NCBI GenBank assembly: GCA_013286985.1
Contig: JABDEQ010000031.1
Span: forward strand, 1 to 27,764
Reading direction: 5' to 3'
Origin: Bacteroidota bacterium
Lineage (GTDB): Bacteria > Bacteroidota > Bacteroidia > Sphingobacteriales > Sphingobacteriaceae
Length of the DNA stretch: 27,764 nucleotides
Both the position numbers and the translations under genes were made by a program. Numbering within the stretch: the stretch's first letter is position 1; every line of letters begins with the position of its first letter. The notes beneath the pieces are model-generated. The model made no database searches. It was not told where the DNA came from and saw only the letters and a program-made list of their open reading frames with translations. Of the stretch, positions 1 to 8,775 are shown in pieces.

Positions 1-521
1 TGGTAGATTTTGACGGCAATGTTATTGAGGGCAGTTTAAGGCCGTCGTCTGATACCAAAACACATGCTGTGCTCTATAAAAACTGGAGCAATATCAATGG
101 CATTGTTCATACACATTCTACCTATGCCACGGCGTGGGCGCAATCACAAAGGGATATTCCTGTTTATGGTACCACACATGCCGATCACCTTACGGTAGAT
201 ATTCCGTGTGCGCCTCCTATGAGCGATAAAATGATAAAAGGCAACTATGAATATGAAACCGGTTACCAGATCATCAATTGCTTAAATGAAAAAGGGCTAA
301 GCTATACCGATGTAGAAATGATGCTGGTAGGCAACCACGCCCCGTTTACCTGGGGAAAAACAGCGGCAAAAGCAGTTTATAACAGCGCAGTGCTCGAATC
401 AGTAGCCCAAATGGCACTCCTTACAGAACAGATAAACCCAAATGCAGCAAGGCTTAAAGATTCGCTCATCAAAAAACATTACGATCGCAAACATGGGCCG
501 GATTCTTATTATGGACAATGA
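1..521 (+). CDS. araD: L-ribulose-5-phosphate 4-epimerase, 3' part (5' end outside window)
   Basis: Interconverts L-ribulose 5-phosphate and D-xylulose 5-phosphate, the last step of L-arabinose entry into the pentose phosphate pathway; cytoplasmic. The frame is open from the window edge (reading from base 3), so the gene starts upstream and the GTG at 69 is an internal codon. Family signatures are visible in order: RPSSDTKTH (phosphate/substrate loop), VHTHS (two zinc-ligand histidines), TTHADH (catalytic Asp region), and a third metal His in NHAPFTWGK. The C-terminus KHYDRKHGPDSYYGQ closely matches the end of E. coli AraD. About 172 codons are present of roughly 230. It is followed after 91 nt by araA on the same strand, so the two are probably co-transcribed. 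The assignment is very secure; only the 5' end is missing. Confidence 0.96.
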   Translation, partial: VDFDGNVIEGSLRPSSDTKTHAVLYKNWSNINGIVHTHSTYATAWAQSQRDIPVYGTTHADHLTVDIPCAPPMSDKMIKGNYEYETGYQIINCLNEKGLSYTDVEMMLVGNHAPFTWGKTAAKAVYNSAVLESVAQMALLTEQINPNAARLKDSLIKKHYDRKHGPDSYYGQ

Positions 522-612
522 TTAATTGATTCAATAGTTCATTGGTTCACTTGTTCATTAGTAATTTTTAATTCATTAACTCAACAATTCAATAATTCAT
601 TCTAAATATACA
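522..612 (+). repeat. Degenerate TTCATT-type direct repeats between araD and araA
   Basis: The 91-nt spacer is almost entirely built from short imperfect repeats of the kind TTCAATAGTTCATTGGTTCA, repeated as TTCATTAG, TTCATTAACTCA and TTCAATAATTCATTC. There is no ORF, no hairpin of note and no clear promoter. It reads like slippage-generated intergenic filler; a regulatory role is not shown. Confidence 0.55.
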
Positions 613-2103
613 ATGATCGACTTAAAAACATATGAAGTATGGTTTATCACCGGCAGCCAGCATCTGTACGGCGAAGAAACCTTAAAATTAGTTGCCGAAC
701 ACTCGCAGCAAATTGCAAAAGGGCTGGATAACGCACCGCAAATACCGGTACGTATAGTTTATAAACCCGTTGTTAAAACTCCCGAAGAAATTTACAGCAC
801 CATACAGGAAGCCAACACTACATCAAGCTGCATTGGCATAATTACCTGGATGCATACCTTTTCGCCGGCTAAAATGTGGATTCGCGGTTTAAATATTCTG
901 CAAAAGCCGATGTTACACCTGCATACGCAATTTAACCGTGATATTCCCTGGAGTTCGATAGACATGGACTTCATGAATCTTAACCAAAGCGCCCACGGCG
1001 ACCGTGAATTCGGCTTTATGGTTTCTCGGATGCGCAAAAACCGCAAGGTAGTAGTTGGCCACTGGCAGGATAATGAGGTATTGGAAGATATTAACACATG
1101 GACCCGCGCCGCAGCCGGATGGCATGACTGGCAAGGTGCTAAATTTGCCCGTTTTGGCGATAATATGCGTTATGTAGCCGTTACCGAAGGCGATAAAGTG
1201 GAAGCTGAGCTTAAGTTTGGTTACTCGGTTAATACCTATGGCATTGGCGACCTGGTTGCCGAAATTGATAAAGTAAGCACCGAAGCCATTGATGCCCTGA
1301 TAACTGAATATGAAGCTGCTTATACCATGGAAACAGCCTTACTTAAAGGCGGCGAAAGACACTCATCGGTATACGAAGCTGCCAAAATTGAACTGGGCCT
1401 GCGTAACTTTTTACAAAAGGGCGGCTTTAAAGGCTTTACGGATACCTTTGAAGATCTGTATGGCATGATACAACTGCCCGGCATTGCGGCCCAGCGCCTG
1501 ATGGCCGATGGTTATGGCTTTGCCGGTGAGGGTGACTGGAAAACGGCCGCCCTGGTACGCGCTTTTAAAGTAATGGGCAGTGGTCTTAAGGGCGGCAATG
1601 CCTTTATGGAAGATTACACTTACCATTTTGACAAAGATAATATGTTGGTTTTAGGCTCGCATATGCTCGAAATTGATGCTTCATTAGCAAATGGCAAACC
1701 AAAGCTCGAAGTTCATCCATTAGGAATAGGCGGCAAAGCTGATCCGGCCCGTTTGGTATTCAACGTATCGGGTGGCAATGCGCTTAATGCGTCTATCATT
1801 GATATGGGCAATCGTTTCAGGCTATTGATTAACGAAGTAGAAGCGATTGAACCACAACATGATTTGCCTAAACTGCCTGTTGCACGTGTACTTTGGAAGC
1901 CATTGCCTGATATGAAAACCGGATGCGCAGCATGGATCTATGCAGGCGGTGCACATCATACCGCCTACAGCCAGAACCTCACTGCTGCACATTTACAGGA
2001 TTTTGCTGACATGGCCGGGATAGAGTTTTTACGGATTGGAAAAGCCACCAAACTTGATCAGTTCCGCAATGAATTGCTTTGGAATGAGGTAGCTTATAAG
2101 TAG
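613..2103 (+). CDS. araA: L-arabinose isomerase
   Basis: Converts L-arabinose to L-ribulose, the first intracellular step of arabinose catabolism; a Mn2+-dependent cytoplasmic enzyme. The 496 aa match the family length (about 500). The N-terminus [18 protein letters not shown] is the hallmark AraA start. The four metal/catalytic positions of E. coli AraA are all present: E306 in [10 protein letters not shown]333 in FMEDYTYH, H350 in LGSHMLE, and H449 in GGAHHTAYS. The ATG at 613 is well placed because the family N-terminus begins there. It lies downstream of araD and upstream of a symporter, all on one strand. No defect is seen. Confidence 0.98.
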   Translation: MIDLKTYEVWFITGSQHLYGEETLKLVAEHSQQIAKGLDNAPQIPVRIVYKPVVKTPEEIYSTIQEANTTSSCIGIITWMHTFSPAKMWIRGLNILQKPMLHLHTQFNRDIPWSSIDMDFMNLNQSAHGDREFGFMVSRMRKNRKVVVGHWQDNEVLEDINTWTRAAAGWHDWQGAKFARFGDNMRYVAVTEGDKVEAELKFGYSVNTYGIGDLVAEIDKVSTEAIDALITEYEAAYTMETALLKGGERHSSVYEAAKIELGLRNFLQKGGFKGFTDTFEDLYGMIQLPGIAAQRLMADGYGFAGEGDWKTAALVRAFKVMGSGLKGGNAFMEDYTYHFDKDNMLVLGSHMLEIDASLANGKPKLEVHPLGIGGKADPARLVFNVSGGNALNASIIDMGNRFRLLINEVEAIEPQHDLPKLPVARVLWKPLPDMKTGCAAWIYAGGAHHTAYSQNLTAAHLQDFADMAGIEFLRIGKATKLDQFRNELLWNEVAYK

Positions 2104-2116
2104 TTTGGAGTTCATA

Positions 2117-2213
2117 GTCTTTAGTCTAAAGTCACAAGAGTTTAAAAGCGGTCAAAAAGAGCTGATAACAGATCAAATCCGTCATTTTCATATCTTCACT
2201 TCCGACTAAAGAC
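2117..2213. repeat. 10-bp inverted repeat pair flanking the araA-symporter spacer
   Basis: GTCTTTAGTC at 2117-2126 is the exact reverse complement of GACTAAAGAC at 2204-2213, with 77 nt between. Similar AGTCTAAAGTC words lie beside the left arm. This could be a dispersed intergenic repeat or a weak long-range stem. No poly-T follows, so it is not a typical terminator. Confidence 0.45.
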
Positions 2214-2244
2214 TCAAAAAAACCAATTAATATAAACCCTTTTT

Positions 2245-3951
2245 ATGAATAAATTTTCAACTATTGATTACATCATATTTGTAATCTATTTTATACTGGT
2301 ATCCAGCTATGGCTTGTGGGTATACCAGCGTAAAAAAACAAAGGAAGTATCCGGCAGTCATGATTTCTTTTTGGCCGAGGGTTCACTTACCTGGTGGGCC
2401 ATAGGTGCATCACTTATCGCATCAAATATCTCTGCAGAACAATTTATAGGTGCAAGCGGGCAGGGTTTTCAGGTCGGTTTGGCTGTTGCCGCTTATGAGT
2501 GGATAGCCGCTATCGCGCTCATTATTGTGGCCGTTTGGTTTATCCCGGTATATCTTAAAAATAAGATCTTTACCATGCCGCAGTTTCTGGAAACGCGGTA
2601 CAACGAAACAGTGAGCTTAATGATGGCTGTTTTTTGGCTGTTTCTGTATATTTTTGTAAATCTTACCTCTATTCTTTTCCTGGGAGCGCTGGCCATCAAC
2701 AGCCTTGCCGGTGGCAATTCAGACACTTTTCACTATATCATTATTGCATTGGCGGTTTTTGCCCTTATAATTGCTTTGGGCGGTATGAAGGTGATTGGCT
2801 TTACCGATGTTATACAGGTTTTAGTTTTAGTAATAGGAGGTTTGGCAACAACCTACATTGCCCTAACCATGGTAAGCGAACGTTTTGGTTTGGGTAAAGA
2901 TGCCTTAGCCGGATTTAATGCTATGCTGAAAGATGCACCTGAGCACTTTAAAATGATATTACCTAAACCCGGCCCGCATGCAAGCCAGGAGGAAGTTAAC
3001 AAGTACTTATTACTACCCGGTATTGCCATGTATTTTGCAGGGCAGTGGATAGTAAACCTTAACTACTGGGGCTGTAATCAGTATATTACACAAAGGGCAC
3101 TCGGCTCCGATTTAAAAACGGCACGTACCGGCATCCTGTTTGCGGGCTTAATGAAATTGGCTATGCCTATAATTGTTATCCTGCCGGGAATAGCAGCGTA
3201 CGTTTTGTACAAAAACGGCGGTTTACAGCGTGAAATGATCTCCGGTGGCCATATAAGCCCCGATAATGCCTACTCTGCGGTACTGGGCTTTTTGCCTAAT
3301 GGGTTAAAAGGACTCTCTATTGCAGCTTTAACCGCCGCTATAGTAGCTTCGTTAGCAGGTAAAGCAAACAGCATATCCACCATTTTCACACTTGATATTT
3401 ACAAAAAATATATCAAAAAAGATGCTGATGAAAAATCAATGGTGGTAATGGGTAAATCAGTGATCGCTGTGGCCATGTTACTTTCTATATTACTAACCTG
3501 GCATGACCTTTTGGGTATAGGTGGCGAAGGAGGCTTTACCTTTATACAGAAATATACCGGCTTTATCAGCCCGGGCATATTTGCTATATTTATTCTGGGC
3601 TTCTTTTGGAAACGTACTACCGGGACGGCAGCAATAACCGGAATTTTAACCGGGTTTTTAATGTCCATATTGTTTAATAATTATGCCCCACGGTTGTTTG
3701 GACATGAAACTTTCCTTTATACCGCATTTTTAAATAAAGATGGCGTTTATGAAATTCCGTTCCTTATATGCATGGGCCTATCCTTCTTGTTTACTATAAT
3801 TGCAATGGTTTTAGTAAGCTTAGCCGGACCAAAAATAAGCCAGAAAGCCTTTACGCTGGATAAAACAATGTTTAAGGTAGAGCCCTCAACATTGGCGCTT
3901 ATTGTGGTAACCCTGTTACTGCTTACCACGCTTTACGTTAAATTTTGGTAA
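2245..3951 (+). CDS. Sodium:solute symporter (SSS/SSF family), probable pentose transporter
   Basis: An integral inner-membrane Na+/solute cotransporter of the SGLT-like SSS family, about 13-14 hydrophobic segments over 568 aa. It begins with STIDYIIFVIYFILVSSYGLWVY. Family features include a DFFLAEGSLTWWAIGASLIASNISAEQFIG segment (given here by its ends: DFFLAE and SNISAEQFIG, roughly residues 40-70), MPQFLETRYN after the second helix, and QWIVNLNYWGCNQY in the middle. Late helices contain GLSIAALTAAIVASLAGKAN, the conserved Na+-site region. The position directly behind araD and araA makes L-arabinose the most likely substrate (inference); SSS members also carry glucose, galactose, xylose or inositol. 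Translation starts at ATG 2245 immediately before the first membrane segment. Confidence 0.9.
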   Translation: MNKFSTIDYIIFVIYFILVSSYGLWVYQRKKTKEVSGSHDFFLAEGSLTWWAIGASLIASNISAEQFIGASGQGFQVGLAVAAYEWIAAIALIIVAVWFIPVYLKNKIFTMPQFLETRYNETVSLMMAVFWLFLYIFVNLTSILFLGALAINSLAGGNSDTFHYIIIALAVFALIIALGGMKVIGFTDVIQVLVLVIGGLATTYIALTMVSERFGLGKDALAGFNAMLKDAPEHFKMILPKPGPHASQEEVNKYLLLPGIAMYFAGQWIVNLNYWGCNQYITQRALGSDLKTARTGILFAGLMKLAMPIIVILPGIAAYVLYKNGGLQREMISGGHISPDNAYSAVLGFLPNGLKGLSIAALTAAIVASLAGKANSISTIFTLDIYKKYIKKDADEKSMVVMGKSVIAVAMLLSILLTWHDLLGIGGEGGFTFIQKYTGFISPGIFAIFILGFFWKRTTGTAAITGILTGFLMSILFNNYAPRLFGHETFLYTAFLNKDGVYEIPFLICMGLSFLFTIIAMVLVSLAGPKISQKAFTLDKTMFKVEPSTLALIVVTLLLLTTLYVKFW

Positions 3952-3965
3952 AGCTGCTTTAAATA

Positions 3966-4055
3966 TTATTCTGCCGTAGGGTCTTCCCACAAAGAAGATC
4001 CTGCTTTAATACCCCGCCCAATGCTACCCTGTGTTTTAGCCACATCAAGCTGCAT
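3966..4055 (-). pseudogene. Possible 29-codon gene remnant or small ORF, antisense after the symporter
   Basis: On the minus strand an ORF runs from ATG (4055) to TAA (3966) and encodes 29 aa, beginning MQLDVAKTQGSIGRG and ending SSLWEDPTAE. The residue mix and codon choice look coding rather than random, and the frame stays open seven codons upstream of the ATG to a TAA. There is no visible ribosome site and no upstream domain, so it may be the C-terminal scar of a deleted convergent gene. I do not recognise a family. A real micro-protein is the alternative. Confidence 0.35.
3979..4001 (+). terminator. Hairpin downstream of the symporter, possible weak terminator
   Basis: An 8-bp stem (GGGTCTTC pairing with GAAGATCC, one G-T pair) encloses a 7-nt loop CCACAAA, 28 nt after the symporter stop. 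It is followed by TGCTTTAAT rather than a clean T-run, so termination is only suggested. It also lies inside the antisense ORF remnant, which may be the reason for its structure. Confidence 0.35.
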
Positions 4056-4145
4056 ATTTAACAATTTAACTGTCCGTTAAAATATGTCTCTAAAAAATGA
4101 TTTTACATCTTTGATTATCAAATAATTAATTATAGATTTAACTTA

Positions 4146-4161
4146 TAAAGGACCTCCTTTA
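4146..4161 (+). promoter_or_regulatory. Short perfect hairpin upstream of the haem lipoprotein gene
   Basis: TAAAGGACCTCCTTTA is a 16-nt self-complementary sequence that can form a 6-bp stem with an ACCT loop, ending 33 nt before the ATG at 4195. It lies in the probable 5' leader. Nothing else supports regulation, so it could be an operator, an mRNA structure or chance. Confidence 0.3.
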
Positions 4162-4194
4162 AAAACCTAAATCGTTAATCTAATAATTACAATC

Positions 4195-5982
4195 ATGAAA
4201 AAATCTACTAAAGTTACCGCTTGCATTGTTATTGCATTCGGGCTTGCTGTGTGGGGATGCGGGCTTAAACATTCAGCCTCAACAACCGCCATCAACATTA
4301 CCGGGCTTCCCCAGGATGTTTTAAAATCGTGCACTATAACAAAAGATTCTTTTAACTACTGGTTCGGCAGTCATAAAGCTACCGAAAATGGCTTTGTTAC
4401 ACCGGCCAATAGTGTAACTTTCCCTCACAACAACAATTGTGATTTTTATCAATGGTCCGAAAGAATGTTCTTATGGATTACCTCGCCTAATGTTCCCGGT
4501 CATGATACAGCTCAAAGTATATTAGAATCGCCTATTTTTTATAATGTTTCGCCGCCCAATGCTGCGGGCAAACGTACTTTAACGGCGCATCAACCGGGTG
4601 TTCCTTTACGGATGTCGGCCAGCCTTGAAAAAGACGGACCTGATAGATTACCCGTTTTTAAAGATAAAACCGGTAAATTGTTTGAAGTAGAAATTCCACA
4701 AAAAACAGCGGCGCTAATAGTTAATAGCGACGGCAAGCCTGTGCAGGTAAGCGTGGTTAAAAAAAGCCCAGCGGGAGCTGTTCAATTTTTGGATAAAACC
4801 GGCAAAGAAATCCCGCGTCCAAAGGCAATTCTTAAGCATCAGGTTAGCGGCTTACCTATTGTTCAAAGATTTGCATTAGGCAAACAATTTGTATTACTTG
4901 GAGCCGACGGTACCGAAATCCAAACCGAAGCCGGACAAGCCACTGGAGATGTGTTAATGGCACAAAACAAATCCTTGGTTTATTATCTTACTTTGGTGAA
5001 TGATGTTTACGCCTTCTTTTTAAGCGGCGTGGATAATAAGCAAATTAACGGAAGCCAGTTCCCCACTACTGCCGCAGCCCGCGACAGCATTTGCGCCATA
5101 GCCAGGGCCCAACATGTTACGCTGCCCGATTCAAACGCCTTAGCTATCGAACTAAAAACATCATGGGTTGAAGCCAGCACCCTTGCCGACCCGCAAAATT
5201 ATTTCACAATTAAAGCTACTATACCGGTTTATAATACAACTTCTGATACACTTTGGACACCCAAATCGGAAAAAACCGTGACTATGGCCCTTGTAGGCAT
5301 CCACATAGTAGGCAGCGTAGCGGGGCATCCCGAAATGGTGTGGGCAACATTTGAGCATCAAAAAAATACGCCCAATGCAGCCTATGCTTATTTAGATTCC
5401 ACGCAGGCCAAAAAAATTGTGGCACAAGATACCGGCACCAACTGGTTGTTCAGCAAAAACGCCGCCGATACAGCTGCCAATACATCGCACATGATCAATG
5501 TAAATGGTTCAGACACCATTGCTGCTATCAAACCGTTTACTATAAGCCCGAGCAATACACTGCAATTGATGCCATGGGGCAGCGCAATGGATTCACTAAC
5601 CAACCCGGAAAATAAAAGCTCTGCGGCATCCAATAGCGAGGTCATTTCTATCAACAATACCATAAAAGGTTTCCTGGTTGGTAACGATGTAAGGAAAAAC
5701 TATCTGTTCATAGGGGCAACCTGGACATCTGGCGGCGCGCCACCGACTGGAGCTAGTTACGGCTCCGATACCACCCACGGTGTGGCCATTGGTACAAGTG
5801 TTTTGGCTAACAGCACAATGGAAACCTATTTTCAAACGCCAAGCCATTCGTGCTTTACGTGTCACAGCCATTTCCATAATTTTCCCCCTACGTTAAACCC
5901 TGACACTATAAGCCACGTTTTTGCTAAGATTTTTCCTTTGTACACCAATACCGGTACAAGTAGTAAGAAAAGTAAAAAGTGA
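4195..5982 (+). CDS. Predicted lipoprotein with a C-terminal c-type haem motif (cytochrome c-like)
   Basis: A 595-aa exported protein. The N-terminus has a basic start (MKKSTK), a hydrophobic stretch (residues 9-20) and a lipobox-like VWGC with Cys22, so it is probably anchored in a membrane by lipid. Near the C-terminus CFTCH (C553, C556, H557) is a CXXCH covalent haem-c site, followed by SHFHNFPP. The remaining 500 residues carry no motif I recognise; mid-protein ELKTSWVEAS and VGIHIVGS resemble a conserved beta-rich domain in uncharacterised bacterial haem proteins. Only one CXXCH is present, and the distal haem ligand cannot be assigned. It stands alone: 243 nt after the symporter and before a strong terminator. 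The electron partner is unknown. Confidence 0.8.
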   Translation: MKKSTKVTACIVIAFGLAVWGCGLKHSASTTAINITGLPQDVLKSCTITKDSFNYWFGSHKATENGFVTPANSVTFPHNNNCDFYQWSERMFLWITSPNVPGHDTAQSILESPIFYNVSPPNAAGKRTLTAHQPGVPLRMSASLEKDGPDRLPVFKDKTGKLFEVEIPQKTAALIVNSDGKPVQVSVVKKSPAGAVQFLDKTGKEIPRPKAILKHQVSGLPIVQRFALGKQFVLLGADGTEIQTEAGQATGDVLMAQNKSLVYYLTLVNDVYAFFLSGVDNKQINGSQFPTTAAARDSICAIARAQHVTLPDSNALAIELKTSWVEASTLADPQNYFTIKATIPVYNTTSDTLWTPKSEKTVTMALVGIHIVGSVAGHPEMVWATFEHQKNTPNAAYAYLDSTQAKKIVAQDTGTNWLFSKNAADTAANTSHMINVNGSDTIAAIKPFTISPSNTLQLMPWGSAMDSLTNPENKSSAASNSEVISINNTIKGFLVGNDVRKNYLFIGATWTSGGAPPTGASYGSDTTHGVAIGTSVLANSTMETYFQTPSHSCFTCHSHFHNFPPTLNPDTISHVFAKIFPLYTNTGTSSKKSKK

Positions 5983-6026
5983 CGGGCAAATACGTTTGTA
6001 CAACTTTAATTGATCACGTACCAAAT

Positions 6027-6064
6027 AAAAACCCCCGGTTAATTGATAGCCGGGGATTTTTACT
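6027..6064. terminator. Strong bidirectional intrinsic terminator
   Basis: CCCCGGTT (6033-6040) pairs with AGCCGGGG (6048-6055), one G-T pair, around a 7-nt loop AATTGAT. The stem is flanked by an A-run on the left (6027-6031) and a T-run on the right (6057-6060), so it can end transcription in both directions. It sits between the haem lipoprotein gene (+) and the convergent small secreted-protein gene (-), and should serve both. Confidence 0.85.
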
Positions 6065-6119
6065 TTTTCTGCCTTACAGCTTGCCCGCTTCGCGTTTAAA
6101 ACAATTAAACATGATTTTA

Positions 6120-6560
6120 TCAGCGAAGCATCGGAGCCTGATTTTGAAAGTCGAATTTCGTCGACTCCCGGTCAGTTTGATAAGGGTATTGGAAATTGTA
6201 TGGAAATATGTATTTAAGCTGATCAGCAAGTTTAACATGATACAACAGCGGATAAAAAGCAGTGTTCCTGGCCTGTAAGATAATGAACTGGTCGAAACTA
6301 TCTGTGTTGATCGGCTCTTCAGTGTTTAGTGGTAATCCGGATTCAGATAAAGCATCGGTCAATCTAAAATTCCGGACTCGTCCATAATTTGCCACCTCTG
6401 TAGGCCCCATCACGGGCGCGCTAAAATGCCAGCCCTGCCGGATATCTGTTCTGAAAGTAAAGGCTTCTTCCGTACAATGTAATTCGTTTGGCCCAGCGCT
6501 TTGGGCATTCACCCCAGCAGCGAACAACGATATGATGGCGATCAGCATTAAATTTTTCAT
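6120..6560 (-). CDS. Small secreted protein of unknown function
   Basis: A 146-aa protein with a clear Sec signal peptide: MKNLMLIAIISLFAAGVNAQ, with probable cleavage after GVNA (residue 19). The mature part has HCTEEAFTFRTDIRQGWHFS and YPLLYHVKLADQLKYIFP, with no recognised domain and one cysteine. Mature residues are mixed polar and aromatic, consistent with a small periplasmic protein. The stop TGA is at 6120 and the start ATG at 6560. It lies 172 nt downstream of the hydrolase gene on the same strand. The terminator at about 6045 lies just past its end. The function is unknown. Confidence 0.7.
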   Translation of the reverse strand: MKNLMLIAIISLFAAGVNAQSAGPNELHCTEEAFTFRTDIRQGWHFSAPVMGPTEVANYGRVRNFRLTDALSESGLPLNTEEPINTDSFDQFIILQARNTAFYPLLYHVKLADQLKYIFPYNFQYPYQTDRESTKFDFQNQAPMLR

Positions 6561-6653
6561 CGGTATTAATTTAGACGGTAACAGGGCTTTTTCTACGGAA
6601 ATATATTAGATAAAGATACCACTCCTGGCAATCAGCGTCAATATAAAACCATG

Positions 6654-6661
6654 CAAATGTA
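6654..6661 (-). promoter_or_regulatory. Candidate -7 box for the small secreted protein gene
   Basis: On the minus strand TACATTTG exactly fits the Bacteroidota -7 consensus TAnnTTTG, 94 nt upstream of the ATG at 6560. No TTG-type -33 box is found at the usual 19-21 nt spacing, so support is partial. Confidence 0.3.
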
Positions 6662-6732
6662 CAGGTGGAAAGAAAAAGGCTATTGCTCCAATTGGCACAA
6701 TTGCATATTTGCAGCTTCCATAATTACGTTGG

Positions 6733-7788
6733 CTATCCGGCGAAACCTGCCGCCTCAATAATTGCATCGGCAAAGGCTTTTGGCGCTTCCTGCGGCAGGT
6801 TGTGCCCTATGCCCCCGGCAATGTTGTGGTGAGCATATTTGCCTGTAAATTTGGCCGCATAGCTTGCAGGATCAGGGTGCGGAGCGCCATTGGCATCACC
6901 TTCCATGGTAATCGTCGGCACAGATATAGCTGGGGTGGTTGCCAGTTTTTTCTCCAGGCTATCATATTTAGCCTCACCATCTGCGAGGCCCAGGCGCCAG
7001 CGATAATTATGGATAACAACGGCCACATGATCGGGATTGTTAAATGAAGCAGCCGATTGTTCGAATACTTCATCACTAAATTTCCAATCGGGAGAGGCAG
7101 TTTGCCAGATCAATTTATTAAAGTCATGGCGGTTAGTTTCATAGCCCAAACGACCGCGTTCGGTTGAAAAATAGAACTGGTACCACCATGCAAGTTCTGC
7201 TTTAGGCGGCAGCGGCTTTGCATTTGCCTGCTGGCTGCCGATGAGATACCCACTCACTGATACCATCGCTTTACAACGTTGGGGCCACATGGCAGCAATA
7301 ATATTAGCGGTACGGGCCCCCCAATCAAAACCACCGATAACCGCTTTGTCAATCTTCAAAGCATCCATCAATGCAATAATGTCAACCGCAACAGCTGCTT
7401 GCTGGCCGTTTCTTGGTGTATGTTCCAAAAGGAATTTTGTAGATCCATAACCACGCAGGTGTGGTATAATAACCCGGTAACCCCGTGCCGCCAGCAACGG
7501 AGCTACTTCGGCATAACTGTGTATATCATAGGGCCAGCCATGCAGCAAAATAACAGGTTGACCGTTAGCCGGCCCGGCTTCCGCATAGCCAACATCAAGC
7601 ACACCGGCCTTTATTTGTTTTATATTATCGAACAATGTTGATGCGCGACTGGCTTTTTTGCGCGCAGTTGCGGCAATTGGTCTTTCCTCAGCCTTCAGCA
7701 AATTGAGACCGCCAAGTTCTGCTACTGCAACGGTCAAAGCGGCCATGCTCAAAAAGCGACGGCGGCCAATGTCTTTTGTTTTTTCCAT
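6733..7788 (-). CDS. Tat-exported alpha/beta hydrolase, epoxide hydrolase/dehalogenase-like
   Basis: A 351-aa alpha/beta-hydrolase-fold enzyme. The N-terminus holds a twin-arginine signal (RRRFLSMAALTVAVAEL, residues 9-25), so export in folded form is expected. HGWP (83-86) is the oxyanion-hole motif typical of epoxide hydrolases and haloalkane dehalogenases. The nucleophile elbow GGFDWG places Asp155 where esterases have Ser, which points to a hydrolytic alkyl-enzyme mechanism on epoxides or carbon-halogen bonds. The charge relay is probably completed by D298 (MEGD) and H329 (GIGHN). Cap-domain tyrosines near Y203-Y206 and Y262 fit the epoxide-hydrolase ring-opening pair. The substrate cannot be named. 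The ATG at 7788 gives a complete Tat leader. It appears monocistronic or linked loosely to the small gene downstream. Confidence 0.88.
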   Translation of the reverse strand: MEKTKDIGRRRFLSMAALTVAVAELGGLNLLKAEERPIAATARKKASRASTLFDNIKQIKAGVLDVGYAEAGPANGQPVILLHGWPYDIHSYAEVAPLLAARGYRVIIPHLRGYGSTKFLLEHTPRNGQQAAVAVDIIALMDALKIDKAVIGGFDWGARTANIIAAMWPQRCKAMVSVSGYLIGSQQANAKPLPPKAELAWWYQFYFSTERGRLGYETNRHDFNKLIWQTASPDWKFSDEVFEQSAASFNNPDHVAVVIHNYRWRLGLADGEAKYDSLEKKLATTPAISVPTITMEGDANGAPHPDPASYAAKFTGKYAHHNIAGGIGHNLPQEAPKAFADAIIEAAGFAG

Positions 7789-7839
7789 GGTTTCTCAAAT
7801 AATTTATTGGGTTAACTTATCCTATATCATAAGGCAGAA

Positions 7840-7847
7840 CAAATTTA
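7840..7847 (-). promoter_or_regulatory. Candidate -7 box for the hydrolase gene
   Basis: TAAATTTG on the minus strand fits TAnnTTTG, 52 nt upstream of the hydrolase ATG. A TTT sits 19 nt further upstream where the -33 TTG is expected, an imperfect match. Confidence 0.4.
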
Positions 7848-8082
7848 AGCGATATACGTTTTGTGGAAATATTTAATACCCCGAATCCGGCAGTTTAGTG
7901 GTCCGATCAGGCGTTTTCAGATGTGAATATTTCAGAGATAGCGAGTATATCGCGGTATCGTCATTATTTACTTATTGATGAAGTTACTCTGCTACTCAAT
8001 AAAACGCAATCTACAGAAGTTTCACATTCTAAAATGAAACCCGTATTTATTGAAATTAAAATGCTTTTTAATGATTGCGTTA

Positions 8083-8090
8083 TAATTTTG
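8083..8090 (+). promoter_or_regulatory. Candidate -7 box for the DUF502-like gene
   Basis: TAATTTTG is an exact TAnnTTTG match, 79 nt upstream of the ATG at 8170. A T-rich stretch (8063-8069) occupies the approximate -33 position without a clear TTG. Confidence 0.4.
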
Positions 8091-8169
8091 AGTTAATCAC
8101 CTGGCTCTTAGTGCCCTTCTTAGCAAGACATCTGCTTCAAATTATTATTGTACACCTTAATATAATTAT

Positions 8170-8775
8170 ATGAGCAAATTTAAATTCAAAACAGTTTTGG
8201 GTCGTGGACTAGCGCTTGCCGTTCCTGTTGCTATTGTATTGTATGTGTTTTTACGCATAATTAGTTTGCTGAAAAAGGCCATCAGCCCTTTAGCCGCTGA
8301 TCTGGGCGTTCAAAGAATATGGGGCGAACTCACACTTACCATTTTTGCTATTTTAATAATTATATTGATTATTCTGCTGCTGGGTTTGTTGATGCAAGTT
8401 GCCGTAGTTGCAACTATACGCGCACAGGTAGAAGATATCATATTGAAGTTTATACCGTCCCTTAATCAATTAAAATTATTGGCTGCCGATAGCCTTAACC
8501 TGGATGAAGAAGAGATCAGCTGGCGGCCGGTACTACTGTATACCATTGAGAAGGCTAAGTATAACCCTGCCTTTGTTGTTGACGAAGATGAAGAAATGGT
8601 GACCGTATTTCTTTGTTTGGAACCGAACATAAGAAAAGGCGAAATTTTAATAGTAAAAAAAGAAAAGGTAAAGATTATACCCATCACATTTAATGAATTA
8701 CACAAATGCAGCAGAGCCGCCGGTAAAGGATACCTGGAAATAATAAAAAAATATAATGGCAGCCCCGCAAAATGA
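8170..8775 (+). CDS. DUF502-like inner-membrane protein
   Basis: 201 aa with two strong hydrophobic helices: residues about 12-34 (GLALAVPVAIVLYVFLRI) and about 55-80 (LTIFAILIIILIILLLGLLM). The pattern of a G-x-GLAL-x-VP first helix, a second long helix and a soluble C-terminal part resembles DUF502 proteins, whose function is not established. The cytoplasmic or periplasmic tail (residues 95-201) holds an acidic LNLDEEE stretch, EDEEMVTVFLCLEPN and a final GKGYLEIIKKY. It stands alone, with a candidate promoter upstream and no operon partner. The family call is by eye, moderate confidence. Confidence 0.7.
   Translation: MSKFKFKTVLGRGLALAVPVAIVLYVFLRIISLLKKAISPLAADLGVQRIWGELTLTIFAILIIILIILLLGLLMQVAVVATIRAQVEDIILKFIPSLNQLKLLAADSLNLDEEEISWRPVLLYTIEKAKYNPAFVVDEDEEMVTVFLCLEPNIRKGEILIVKKEKVKIIPITFNELHKCSRAAGKGYLEIIKKYNGSPAK

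Larger units (their letters stand above)
7789..8169. other. Divergent intergenic region, hydrolase (-) and DUF502-like gene (+)
   Basis: 381 nt with no coding frame I can support. It is AT-rich and contains one consensus-like -7 box for each flanking gene, listed separately. No other structure is seen. Confidence 0.6.

Noticed and set aside
5979..6278. 99-codon plus-strand ORF overlapping the terminator
   Set aside because: It runs through the terminator and covers the signal-peptide-bearing minus-strand gene (6120-6560); its protein shows no domain or signal and looks random.
6807..7076. Other-frame ORFs inside the hydrolase gene, such as 6802-7047, 6807-7076 and 7279-7641
   Set aside because: They lie wholly or largely within a well-supported hydrolase gene and encode no recognisable domain.
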